DNA of 20,569 nucleotides from Pseudomonadota bacterium (GTDB taxonomy: Bacteria; Desulfobacterota; Syntrophobacteria; Syntrophobacterales; Syntrophobacteraceae): the NCBI GenBank assembly GCA_023442755.1, contig JAEZXS010000172.1:1-20569 (forward strand). The letters run 5' to 3'. Below the pieces are notes generated by a model. It had not been told where the DNA came from and searched no databases. It saw nothing but the letters and a program-made list of their open reading frames with translations. The translations under genes were made by a program, and so were the position numbers. How positions within the stretch are numbered: position 1 is the first letter of the stretch; each line of letters opens with the position of its first letter. This document shows, piece after piece, positions 13,423 to 20,569 of this stretch.

Positions 13423-14682
13423 ATGCATCACTTTCAATATAGAGGCGATGAACTTTACTGCGAGGATGTTCCGGTCCGCACCATTGCGGAGGAAGTCGGA
13501 ACCCCCTGCTACGTCTACAGCCATGCAACACTTGCGCATCACTTCCGAGTTTTCGACTCGGCCTTCGGGACTTTTCCGCACCTGACGTGCTACTCGGTCA
13601 AAGCCAACTCCAATATCGCCATCCTGAAGTTGTTCGGGTCCATGGGAAGCGGCGTGGACATTGTCTCGGGCGGGGAACTTTTCCGCGCCCGAAGGGCCGG
13701 AATTCCTTCGGAGCGGATCGTTTACTCGGGCGTGGGCAAAACCGTCGCGGAGATCGACTACGCATTGCAGGAAAATATCCTGATGTTCAACATCGAGTCC
13801 GCCCAGGAACTCGAAGCCATAAACGGGCGCGCTGCTGCGAAGGGCGTCCGGGCGAGAATTTCTCTGCGGGTAAACCCGGATATTGATGCCAAGACCCATC
13901 CCTACATCTCGACAGGAATGCAGAAGAACAAGTTCGGCATCGCGATCGAGGCCGCACTGAAGGAGTACGAAAAGGCGAAGGCTCTTCAAAATGTGGAGAT
14001 CGTCGGAGTCGACTGCCATATCGGAAGCCAGCTCACGGAGGTCACGCCATTTGTGGATGCGCTCAAGCGCCTCCGCGCCCTCATCGCGCGGCTCAAGGAA
14101 ATCGGCATTTCCATCCGCTTCCTGGATCTTGGCGGCGGCCTGGGCATCGTCTACGATCAGGAATCCCCTCCGCAGCCCCGGGAATATGCAGAAGCGATCC
14201 TGCGGGAACTCGGCGATATGGATTGCACCCTGATCTTCGAGCCCGGACGCGTGATCGTCGGCAATGCAGGAACCCTTGTCACGAAGGTTCTCTACACCAA
14301 GTCGACCCCCAAAAAGAATTTTGTCATTGCAGATGCAGCTATGAACGATCTCGTTCGGCCGAGCCTGTACGGTTCGTACCACTATATACAGCCGGTCACG
14401 AAGAGCGAGAGGGAAACGCAGATTGTCGACGTCGTGGGTCCGATCTGCGAGTCGGGGGACTTTCTGGCAAAGGACCGCGGCCTGCCCGAGCCCGCCGCAG
14501 GCGAATTGCTCGCAGTGATGAGCGCAGGGGCGTATGGATTTTCCATGTCCTCCAACTATAATTCGCGTCCGCGCGCGGCCGAGGTGCTCGTGAGCGGTGC
14601 ACGGTATTCCGTTATAAGGAGAAGGGAGACCTGGGAGGACCTGGTCCGGACGGAAGCCATTCCCGAGTTCGTGAACGGATGA
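13423..14682 (+). CDS. lysA: Diaminopimelate decarboxylase
   Basis: LysA removes CO2 from meso-diaminopimelate to form lysine, the last step of the pathway. The 419-residue protein is a fold-type III PLP enzyme with an alanine-racemase-like barrel. PLP lysine Lys60 is in CYSVKANSN, followed by GSGVDIVSGGELFRA, HIGSQLTE, DLGGGLGI and EPGRVIVGNAG. The C-terminal half carries GPICESGDFLAKDR with the substrate-contacting Cys-Glu and AGAYGFSMSSNYNSRPR. GAGGAA lies 7 bases before the ATG, and the lipoprotein gene ends 45 bases upstream. A weak CGGAA/TTCCG hairpin with TTTT (about 14690-14710) follows it, and dapF begins 158 bases downstream. Confidence 0.97.
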   Translation: MHHFQYRGDELYCEDVPVRTIAEEVGTPCYVYSHATLAHHFRVFDSAFGTFPHLTCYSVKANSNIAILKLFGSMGSGVDIVSGGELFRARRAGIPSERIVYSGVGKTVAEIDYALQENILMFNIESAQELEAINGRAAAKGVRARISLRVNPDIDAKTHPYISTGMQKNKFGIAIEAALKEYEKAKALQNVEIVGVDCHIGSQLTEVTPFVDALKRLRALIARLKEIGISIRFLDLGGGLGIVYDQESPPQPREYAEAILRELGDMDCTLIFEPGRVIVGNAGTLVTKVLYTKSTPKKNFVIADAAMNDLVRPSLYGSYHYIQPVTKSERETQIVDVVGPICESGDFLAKDRGLPEPAAGELLAVMSAGAYGFSMSSNYNSRPRAAEVLVSGARYSVIRRRETWEDLVRTEAIPEFVNG

Positions 14683-14840
14683 GGAAGATCGGAACGGTTA
14701 TTCCGTTTTGCGGGATTTACTAACCGGCCTGTCGCAATTAGGATAGATTGCGAGTTGACGGTCCACCCCGCATTGCCCTGCTGACAGAGACCCCGCGCAT
14801 GGATCGGGATCCTGGAAGAAGATGTCCAAAGGAGTCCAAA

Positions 14841-15704
14841 ATGGCCGGTATCCCCAATCGAATCCGCTTTATGAAAATGGCCGGCAGCGGAAATGATTTC
14901 ATCATAATCGATAACCGCGAACTGCAACTGGACAAGGCGCAGGCACGGGAACTCACCGTGGCGGCATGCCGCCGAAAGCTCTCTGCCGGTGCGGACGGTC
15001 TCATCCTCATCGATAACGACCCGGAAGTCGATTTCAAATGGCTTTTCTTCAATGCGGACGGGAGCGAAGCCGAGATGTGCGGCAACGGAGCGCGCTGCGC
15101 CGCCCGTTTTGCCAGGCTCAACGGGATCGTGGACAAGGACCGGATAGCTTTCCGCACGCTTGCCGGCATCATTCAGGCGCAGATACTGGGAGAGCGGGTA
15201 AAGATCCGGATGACCCCGCCCCATAGCATGGAAATAGATTTCTGCATCGATCTCGAGGAAAAAGCCTTCTGCATGCATTTTATAAACACCGGCGTCCCGC
15301 ACGTGGTCTCTTTCGTGGAAACCGAAACGCAGCTGCAGGATTTCGACGTATTCACCTGGGGACGCACTGTCCGTTTCCATCCCCGTTTTCAGCCGGCCGG
15401 TTCCAATGCCAACTTCGCCTATGTTCGCGATCCGCATAACATCGCGATACGCACGTACGAGCGCGGGGTGGAAGCCGAGACCCTGGCCTGCGGGACGGGC
15501 TCCATCGCCTGCGCGCTGGTGGCCGCCGCCAAGGACCTGGTGCTTTCCCCGGTCGATGTGCTCACGCAAAGCGGGGAGACCCTGGTAATTCACTTTGATA
15601 AAGTTTCACAAGACGGTAAAATAGATTTTCCCAGCGTTTATTTGGAAGGCGACGCAAAAGTGGTCTACGATGCCGAACTCTGGGACGAAACTATACTTCG
15701 GTAA
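14841..15704 (+). CDS. dapF: Diaminopimelate epimerase
   Basis: DapF interconverts LL- and meso-diaminopimelate without a cofactor, using two cysteines. With ATG 14841 the protein has 287 residues, normal for the family. It begins just ahead of the conserved FMKMAGSGNDFIIID. Catalytic Cys80 is in AEMCGNGARCAARF and Cys217 in LACGTGSIAC. AAAGGAG at 14828-14834 fixes this start. A longer frame from TTG 14748 has no ribosome site and adds 31 residues the family lacks. The enzyme supplies meso-diaminopimelate both to LysA and to the cell wall. dapA follows after 17 bases. Confidence 0.96.
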   Translation: MAGIPNRIRFMKMAGSGNDFIIIDNRELQLDKAQARELTVAACRRKLSAGADGLILIDNDPEVDFKWLFFNADGSEAEMCGNGARCAARFARLNGIVDKDRIAFRTLAGIIQAQILGERVKIRMTPPHSMEIDFCIDLEEKAFCMHFINTGVPHVVSFVETETQLQDFDVFTWGRTVRFHPRFQPAGSNANFAYVRDPHNIAIRTYERGVEAETLACGTGSIACALVAAAKDLVLSPVDVLTQSGETLVIHFDKVSQDGKIDFPSVYLEGDAKVVYDAELWDETILR

Positions 15705-15721
15705 GAGCAAGAGGAGGCTCC

Positions 15722-16627
15722 ATGTTTCAAGGCGCGATGGTGGCTATCATAACGCCCTTCAAAAACGGACAGGTGGATGAGGCTGCGTTCAGGAATCTGA
15801 TCGACTTCCAAATAGAGAACGGGACCCACGGTATCGTCCCCTGCGGCACGACCGGAGAGTCGGCGACGCTCTCCTTCAAGGAACACGAACGTGTAATAGA
15901 GATTGCCATAGAACAGGCGAACAAGCGTGTTCCCGTTATCGCCGGAACCGGCTCCAACAATACCGAAGAGGCTATCGTCCTCACGAGGCATGCAAAGAAA
16001 TCCGGCGCCGACGCCGTGCTCATGATAACGCCTTACTACAACAAGCCGACCCAGGAGGGCCTGTTCCGGCATTTCGAAGCGGTCGCCAAAGCCGTCGATA
16101 TTCCGATCATCCTGTATAACATCCCCGGCAGAAGCGCCGTGAACATGGAACCGGATACGATCGCCCGGCTCTCGAAGATAGACAACATCGTCGGAGTGAA
16201 GGAAGCATCCGGATCGATGAAGCAGATCACCGATATTATCGCGCGTTGCGACAGCGACTTCGCCGTGGTATCCGGCGAGGATTTCCTCACCTTCCCTCTT
16301 ATGTGCGTGGGGGGTAAGGGGGTCATATCCGTCGTATCGAACGTGGCGCCCAGGGACATGGCGAATCTGTGCAACCTCTATTTCGAAGGGAAGTTCGCGG
16401 AGGCGCAGAAGCTCTATTACCGCCTGCTGCCCCTGTGCCATGCTCTCTTTTACGAAACGAACCCGGCACCGACCAAGACCGCGCTGGCAATGATGAAGAA
16501 GATCGCAAGCGACGAACTCCGCCTTCCCCTGGTGCCCATGTCGGAAACGAATCGCGAGCGCCTGAGGAAGGTTCTGGAAGATTACGGCCTCGTGCCCGCT
16601 GCAACACGGAGGGGTGTGGCAGCCTAG
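15722..16627 (+). CDS. dapA: 4-hydroxy-tetrahydrodipicolinate synthase
   Basis: DapA condenses pyruvate with aspartate semialdehyde, the committed step towards diaminopimelate and lysine. The 301-residue TIM-barrel protein keeps the catalytic set: Schiff-base Lys160 in GVKEASGS, Thr45 in CGTTGESATLS, Tyr106 in PYYNKP, and Tyr132 and Arg137 in LYNIPGRSA. In E. coli numbering the lysine-site residues Asn80 and Glu84 appear conserved as Asn79 and Glu83, and His56 as His55, while His53 is replaced by Phe52. Some lysine inhibition is therefore plausible but its strength is uncertain. GAGGAGG lies 5 bases before the ATG. The 234 bp after it contain a REP-like hairpin, then dapB. Confidence 0.97.
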   Translation: MFQGAMVAIITPFKNGQVDEAAFRNLIDFQIENGTHGIVPCGTTGESATLSFKEHERVIEIAIEQANKRVPVIAGTGSNNTEEAIVLTRHAKKSGADAVLMITPYYNKPTQEGLFRHFEAVAKAVDIPIILYNIPGRSAVNMEPDTIARLSKIDNIVGVKEASGSMKQITDIIARCDSDFAVVSGEDFLTFPLMCVGGKGVISVVSNVAPRDMANLCNLYFEGKFAEAQKLYYRLLPLCHALFYETNPAPTKTALAMMKKIASDELRLPLVPMSETNRERLRKVLEDYGLVPAATRRGVAA

Positions 16628-16647
16628 TGATGTCGACCCCGGTATTC

Positions 16648-16673
16648 TGTGGGAGCGGCTTGCAGCCGCGATT
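16648..16673 (+). repeat. REP-like palindromic repeat, intact hairpin copy
   Basis: The unit contains GCGGCT-TGC-AGCCGC, a perfect 6-bp stem, between TGTGGGA and GATT. It matches the unit at 648-673 at 22 of 26 positions. Sequence and shape recall the GTGGGAGCGG...CCGCGAT REP elements described in Pseudomonas. It lies 20 bases after the dapA stop and may moderate transcript stability between dapA and dapB. Confidence 0.65.
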
Positions 16674-16861
16674 GGAACATCAGCTGACATTGCACCGGTT
16701 CGACAGGCCGTCATTCGAATAGTCAGGTTAATCAAGGCATTACCCCAAACCGTTTCTTTCTTCCCGCCCCGAAAATCGCGGCGGGAGGATGAGGGTGGGG
16801 ATTTTGCCGTTACCGGCCCAGGGTGTTGTCAAATTATTTCCATAGTTTTCAGGAGGATAGC

Positions 16862-17665
16862 ATGATTCATGCTGCAGTGGCCGGCATCGGGGGCAGAATG
16901 GGCACGCGCATAGCACAGCTCATTCGCGAAACCGATGGCATAGAGCTGGCCGGCGGATTCGATCATCCCCGGTTCGACAAGATAGGCCGGGACCTGGCCG
17001 AGGTGATCGGCGGTTCTCCAACCGGAATAACCGTTGGAGCCGGGATAGACGACGTCCTGGACAGTGCGGATATCGTAATAGACTTCACGACAGCGTCGGT
17101 ATCGCTCGAACATTTGCGGAAAGCCGCTGCGCGCAAAAAAGCCATGGTCGTCGGATCGACCGGGTTTTCCCGCGAACAGCTGGACGAAGCCGCAAAGATC
17201 GCTACCACGGCGCCGTGCCTTATTTCTCCCAACATGAGCATCGGGGTGAACATTCTGTTCAAGATGGTCGCCGATGCGGCGCGGCTTCTCGGGGAAACCT
17301 GCGACATCGAGATCATCGAGGCCCATCACCGGTACAAAAAGGATGCCCCGAGCGGCACGGCGATAAAGCTTGCCCAGATAGTCGCAAAGGCCATGGACCG
17401 GGACCTGGACAAAGTCGGCGTCTACGAGCGGCACGGAATGATCGGCGAGCGCACGGGCGCGGAAATCGGCATTCAGACTATTCGCGGCGGAGACATCGTC
17501 GGAGAACACACGGTGATTTTCGCCGGACTGGGTGAGAGGATAGAACTGATCCATCGAGCCCAGAGCCGTGATAATTTCGCACGCGGGGCGATTTATGCGG
17601 CGAAATGGATCGTGAAAAAGGCTCCCGGGCTCTACGACATGAGCGATGTGCTCGGGATTAAATAA
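16862..17665 (+). CDS. dapB: 4-hydroxy-tetrahydrodipicolinate reductase
   Basis: DapB reduces the DapA product to tetrahydrodipicolinate with NAD(P)H. The 267-residue protein begins with a Rossmann motif, AVAGIGGRMG (about 5-14), followed by IDFTTA and VVGSTGFS, and has the catalytic region EIIEAHHRYKKDAPSGTA (about 152-169) with the paired His and the Lys. The ATG at 16862 is set by AGGAGG (16851-16856), 5 bases upstream. An earlier in-frame ATG at 16823 has no ribosome site and adds 13 unrelated residues. Between dapA and this gene are a REP-like hairpin and a second CCCGCC/GGCGGG inverted repeat, but no clear promoter. dapL follows 17 bases after the stop. Confidence 0.96.
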   Translation: MIHAAVAGIGGRMGTRIAQLIRETDGIELAGGFDHPRFDKIGRDLAEVIGGSPTGITVGAGIDDVLDSADIVIDFTTASVSLEHLRKAAARKKAMVVGSTGFSREQLDEAAKIATTAPCLISPNMSIGVNILFKMVADAARLLGETCDIEIIEAHHRYKKDAPSGTAIKLAQIVAKAMDRDLDKVGVYERHGMIGERTGAEIGIQTIRGGDIVGEHTVIFAGLGERIELIHRAQSRDNFARGAIYAAKWIVKKAPGLYDMSDVLGIK

Positions 17666-17682
17666 TTCCAGCGGAGGTTCTA

Positions 17683-18858
17683 ATGATTTTTCAGAAACCT
17701 GAACGTTTGCGTCAGCTTCCCCCGTACCTTTTCGCCGAAATCGACCGGCTGAAAGCGGAACTGGTCGCCAAAGGCGTCGACGTTATCAATCTCGGGGTAG
17801 GCGACCCAGATCTTCCGACCCCGGCCCACATAATCGCAAAGCTTGCCGAAACCGCCAAAGACCCTTCCAATCACCAGTATCCCTCCTATTCGGGAATGAA
17901 CGATTTCCGGGTCAGCGTGGCGAAGTGGTACAAAAGCAGGTTCGGAGTGGAATTGGACCCGCTCTCGGAAGTCCTGACGCTCATCGGCTCCAAAGAAGGC
18001 CTGGCCCACCTGCCGCTCGCCTGCCTGAACCCGGGCGACCTGTCGCTGGTGCCCTCCCCCGCCTACCCGGTTTATCAGATAGCCACCATGTTCGCGGGCG
18101 GGGAATCCCATATCATGCCGCTGGTGAAGGAAAACCGCTTTCTGCCGGACCTGGATGCCATTCCCGAAGACGTTGCCCGCCGCGCCCGGCTGCTGTTCAT
18201 CAACTACCCGAACAACCCGACCGGCGCAACGGCCGATCCGGCTTTCTACGAGAAAGTGGTCCGGTTTGCGCGCCGGTATGACATAATCGTCTGCCATGAT
18301 GCCGCCTACACGGAGATGTCTTTCGACGGGTACCGTCCCATGAGCTTCATGGAGGTTCCCGGGGCGAAAGAGGTGGGAATAGAGTTCCACTCGCTTTCGA
18401 AAACGTACAACATGACCGGCTGGCGCCTCGGATTCGCCGTGGGCAATAAAGAAATCGTCGGAGCGCTCGGACAGATCAAGAGCAACATCGACTCGGGAGC
18501 ATTCAACGCCGTTCAGTGGGCAGGCATTGCCGCCCTTGAAGGCGACCAGCAGCCCGTGCACGAAATGCAGGAGATCTACAGGGAACGACGCGACATCCTG
18601 ATCGCGGGTCTGAAGAAAGCGGGCCTTGAGCCTGATCCTCCCAAAGCGACCTTCTACGTCTGGTGCCCGACCCCTCCGGGGTATACCTCCAAGGATTTTA
18701 CTTCCCTGCTTCTGCGGGAGGCGGGGATCGTTACGACGCCCGGCAGCGGTTTCGGCGAGCCCGGCGAAGGCTATGTGCGAATGGCCCTCACCGTAACGAA
18801 AGAGCGTATTCAGGAAGCGGTTGAGCGCATCTGCAATCTTTCTTTCAAGACGGTCTAG
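17683..18858 (+). CDS. dapL: LL-diaminopimelate aminotransferase
   Basis: DapL converts tetrahydrodipicolinate directly to LL-diaminopimelate with glutamate, replacing the three succinylase steps (DapD, DapC, DapE). The 391-residue protein is a fold-type I, class I/II PLP aminotransferase. It has GVGDPDLPTP, QYPSYSGMNDFR, the GSKEGLAHLPLACLNPGD segment typical of DapL, NYPNNPTGA with Asn178, CHDAAY with Asp206 and Tyr209, and SLSKTYNMTGWRLGFAVGN with PLP Lys240 and Arg248. Position directly after dapA and dapB strongly supports the function; a general aminotransferase is the only alternative. GCGGAGG precedes the ATG by about 6 bases. Confidence 0.93.
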   Translation: MIFQKPERLRQLPPYLFAEIDRLKAELVAKGVDVINLGVGDPDLPTPAHIIAKLAETAKDPSNHQYPSYSGMNDFRVSVAKWYKSRFGVELDPLSEVLTLIGSKEGLAHLPLACLNPGDLSLVPSPAYPVYQIATMFAGGESHIMPLVKENRFLPDLDAIPEDVARRARLLFINYPNNPTGATADPAFYEKVVRFARRYDIIVCHDAAYTEMSFDGYRPMSFMEVPGAKEVGIEFHSLSKTYNMTGWRLGFAVGNKEIVGALGQIKSNIDSGAFNAVQWAGIAALEGDQQPVHEMQEIYRERRDILIAGLKKAGLEPDPPKATFYVWCPTPPGYTSKDFTSLLLREAGIVTTPGSGFGEPGEGYVRMALTVTKERIQEAVERICNLSFKTV

Positions 18859-18865
18859 AGTACGG

Positions 18866-19363
18866 ATGGAAGCGGCTGCAGTAGGCATAGGCAGTAATAT
18901 AGGCGACTCTCTGAGGATATGTATGGATGCGGTGGACCTATTGCAAAAGCATCCGTCAGTTCATATTCTTAGGGCATCGTCCTACTATAGAACCAAGCCC
19001 GTAGGGTTCACCGAGCAGGACTGGTTTGTAAATGCTGCCGTCCTGTGCGAAACCGGTCTCGACCCGGAAGATTTCCTCGAAGTCTTACTCGAGTTGGAAC
19101 AACAATTCGGCAGGGAGAGAAAGATCAAATGGGGTCCCCGGACGCTCGATCTGGATCTGCTTTTCTACGGCTCGCGGCAGATCGACCGGGAAAAACTGAA
19201 ACTGCCCCATCCCCTGCTCCAAGAACGGCTTTTCGTACTGGCGCCGCTTGCCGAGATAGAACCGGACTGGGTGCATCCAGGTCTGGGACTGTCCGTCAGG
19301 CAAATGCTGGCCCGGCTTTCGGAAACCGATCACCAACAGGAAATTCAAAAACTGGAAATGTAA
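18866..19363 (+). CDS. folK: 2-amino-4-hydroxy-6-hydroxymethyldihydropteridine pyrophosphokinase
   Basis: FolK transfers pyrophosphate from ATP to 6-hydroxymethyl-dihydropterin in folate synthesis. The 165-residue protein shows the family signatures: GIGSNIGDS near the N-terminus, SSYYRTKPVGFTEQDWFVNAAV, LEQQFGRERKIKWGPRTLDLDLLFYG with the two metal-binding Asp residues, and LPHPLLQERLFVLAPLAEI. ATG 18866, 7 bases after the dapL stop, brings the conserved beta strand to the expected place; the longer frame from 18821 would overlap dapL by 38 bases. The ribosome site is poor (CTAGAGTACGG), so translation is probably coupled to dapL. The link to lysine genes is one of shared transcription rather than pathway. 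Confidence 0.94.
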   Translation: MEAAAVGIGSNIGDSLRICMDAVDLLQKHPSVHILRASSYYRTKPVGFTEQDWFVNAAVLCETGLDPEDFLEVLLELEQQFGRERKIKWGPRTLDLDLLFYGSRQIDREKLKLPHPLLQERLFVLAPLAEIEPDWVHPGLGLSVRQMLARLSETDHQQEIQKLEM

Positions 19364-19364
19364 T

Positions 19365-19631
19365 ATGGGGAGATTCCTACTATACCTGGCGCTGATCTGG
19401 ATAGCCTATCTCCTCTTCAAAAAAATATGGAAATCCTTACTGGCGCCCCAGGACAGGCAGGGCCCGAAATCCGGCGGCCCGCCCGCCGATGCCGAGCTTA
19501 TACGAGACCCGCAGTGCGGGGTCTACTTCATGAAACAGCACGGCGTCAAAGGCGTGGTGGACGGCAAGGTTCTTCATTTCTGCAGCGAAGAGTGCTACGA
19601 CAAATATGTGAAGGGCCATGCCGGCCGGTAG
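19365..19631 (+). CDS. Small membrane-anchored Cys-rich protein (PP0621/YHS-like)
   Basis: This 88-residue protein starts one base after the folK stop. Residues 4-18 form one hydrophobic helix (FLLYLALIWIAYLLF), followed by a basic KKIWKS and a flexible Pro/Gly stretch. The C-terminal part has DPQCGVYF and, after a short beta hairpin (GVKGVVDGKVLHF), CSEECYDKY. This Cys-x(n)-Cys-x3-Cys layout resembles PP0621-family and YHS/TRASH metal-binding ribbons, so metal binding is plausible. The single helix would anchor it in the inner membrane with the ribbon probably in the cytoplasm. The function is unknown. It shares no pathway with folK or the transaldolase that follows 27 bases later. Confidence 0.8.
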   Translation: MGRFLLYLALIWIAYLLFKKIWKSLLAPQDRQGPKSGGPPADAELIRDPQCGVYFMKQHGVKGVVDGKVLHFCSEECYDKYVKGHAGR

Positions 19632-19658
19632 ACAAATATTCATCGAGACGGAGGACAG

Positions 19659-20318
19659 ATGAAATTCTTTATTGATACGGCAAATCTCGACGAGATAAGG
19701 GACGCTCACGCTCTGGGCGTGCTGGACGGCGTCACAACCAACCCGAGCCTCATTGCCAAAGAGGGAATAACCGGCCGGGAAGCTTTCAAGCAGCACATCA
19801 AAAAGATCTGCGAAATAGTCCAGGGACCAGTCAGTGCGGAAGGGGTTTGCCCCGACCTGGAGGGAATGCTCCAGGAAGCGCGCGAACTGGCCGCAATCGA
19901 CGAAAACGTCGTCGTGAAAATCCCGATGACCACAGTCGGGTTGAAAGCCGTCAAAACTCTGTCGCAAGAGGGAATCCAGACCAATGTAACGCTGATATTC
20001 TCGCCGCTGCAGGCACTCCTGGCCGCCAAGGCGGGCGCATCCTACGTCAGCCCCTTTGTTGGCCGTCTGGACGATATCTCCCAGGACGGCATGGACTTGA
20101 TAAAGCAGATCCTGGATATTTTTTCCAATTACCTTTTCGAAACGGAAATTATCGTCGCCAGCGTGCGAAATCCCGTACACGTCCTGACTGCGGCCCAGTT
20201 AGGCGCAGATATTGCTACAATACCGTACAAGGTCATCGAGCAACTTGCCCGGCATCCTTTGACCGACATTGGAATCGAAAAATTCCTGAAGGATTGGAAG
20301 AAAGTAGATAAAGGTTAG
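19659..20318 (+). CDS. tal: Transaldolase, small TalC/MipB type
   Basis: This 219-residue TIM-barrel protein belongs to the short transaldolase/fructose-6-phosphate aldolase family. Motifs are FIDTANLDEI, GVTTNPSLIAKEG, the Schiff-base Lys87 in VVVKIPMT, TNVTLIFSPLQALLAAKAGASYVSPFVGRLDDI, and SVRNPVHVLTAAQLGADIATIPYKV. Glu61 (VSAEG) and Phe133 (SPFVGR) occupy positions that are Gln and Tyr in E. coli FSA. This points to transaldolase rather than aldolase activity, that is, dihydroxyacetone transfer in the non-oxidative pentose phosphate pathway. GACGGAGGAC lies close upstream of the ATG. It is the last complete gene of the long plus-strand run. Confidence 0.93.
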   Translation: MKFFIDTANLDEIRDAHALGVLDGVTTNPSLIAKEGITGREAFKQHIKKICEIVQGPVSAEGVCPDLEGMLQEARELAAIDENVVVKIPMTTVGLKAVKTLSQEGIQTNVTLIFSPLQALLAAKAGASYVSPFVGRLDDISQDGMDLIKQILDIFSNYLFETEIIVASVRNPVHVLTAAQLGADIATIPYKVIEQLARHPLTDIGIEKFLKDWKKVDKG

Positions 20319-20363
20319 AAGCCGGTTAACGGCGACTGCGGGAAGCTGAATCAAGGAGGGGTT

Positions 20364-20569
20364 ATGAGGTACCTGGCAAATGTTGCCGGATATCTGATTT
20401 TTGCTCTGATTTTCATCTCCTCGGTATTTATTGCGCCGTTCCGCTCTGGGGCTGAGATTTTCAGGTACGTGGATAAAGATGGAACGATTCATTTTACGAA
20501 TACGCCGACCAGTGCGCGTTCCAGTCCGGTGGACCTGCCGCCTCTGAACCAGGCTAATTTCAACAAGTA
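20364..20569 (+). CDS. DUF4124-domain exported protein (3' end missing)
   Basis: An ATG at 20364, preceded by AAGGAGG (20353-20359), opens a frame of 68 codons that runs off the window. Residues 9-25 are hydrophobic (GYLIFALIFISSVFIAP) after MRYLANVA, and a signal peptide is likely, with cleavage near FRSGAE. It is followed by EIFRYVDKDGTIHFTNTPTS, a clear DUF4124 start. In related bacteria this domain often heads lytic transglycosylases, but the rest is not visible, so that is only a possibility. It lies 45 bases after the transaldolase stop and could belong to the same transcript. Confidence 0.8.
   Translation, partial: MRYLANVAGYLIFALIFISSVFIAPFRSGAEIFRYVDKDGTIHFTNTPTSARSSPVDLPPLNQANFNK

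Noticed and set aside
13018..14382. 454-codon minus-strand frame opposite the lipoprotein and lysA
   Set aside because: Antisense shadow of lysA; no start signals or motifs.
14688..14712. Terminator between lysA and dapF
   Set aside because: The stem (CGGAA/TTCCG) is only 5 bp and the T-run is four bases, so it is too weak to call.
648..16673. Exact 16,000-bp spacing between the two REP-like units
   Set aside because: It is a single numerical coincidence with no mechanism behind it.

Overview
The window (about 20.6 kb, fairly GC-rich) looks like chromosomal DNA of a Gram-negative bacterium, most likely a deltaproteobacterium (Desulfobacterota) of the Syntrophobacter type. That placement is an inference from three things: lysine made by the LL-diaminopimelate aminotransferase (DapL) route, one long run of arginine and lysine genes ending in a small transaldolase, and lipoproteins of outer-membrane type. 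No tRNA, rRNA, CRISPR array, transposase or phage gene was seen.

Region 1 (1-6100) is a loose set of single genes. It holds the 3' end of an FKBP-type prolyl isomerase, a repeat-rich spacer, a FadR-type GntR regulator with three matching operator palindromes in front of it, a TSUP/TauE-type permease, egtD (histidine methyltransferase), egtB on the minus strand converging on egtD, and a DUF2267 protein. EgtD and EgtB are the first two committed enzymes of ergothioneine synthesis.

Region 2 (6101-6553) is a non-coding leader with a long hairpin repeat, an AT-rich stretch, a candidate promoter and a strong intrinsic terminator ending just before argB.

Region 3 (6554-20318) is a same-strand run of 14 genes with mostly short gaps or overlaps: argB, argD, argF, argG, argH, an LptM-like lipoprotein with fibronectin-like repeats, lysA, dapF, dapA, dapB, dapL, folK, a small membrane-anchored Cys-rich protein and a transaldolase. 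argB/D/F/G/H cover arginine synthesis from N-acetylglutamate except argC and the deacetylation step. dapA-dapB-dapL-dapF-lysA cover every step from aspartate semialdehyde to lysine. A DUF4124 protein starts at 20364 and runs off the end.

The points most worth a second look are the terminator that argB transcripts apparently must read through, the triple operator of the GntR regulator, the oxygen-dependent-type EgtB in a probable anaerobe, the LptM-like lipoprotein next to lysA-dapF, and several families of palindromic intergenic repeats.
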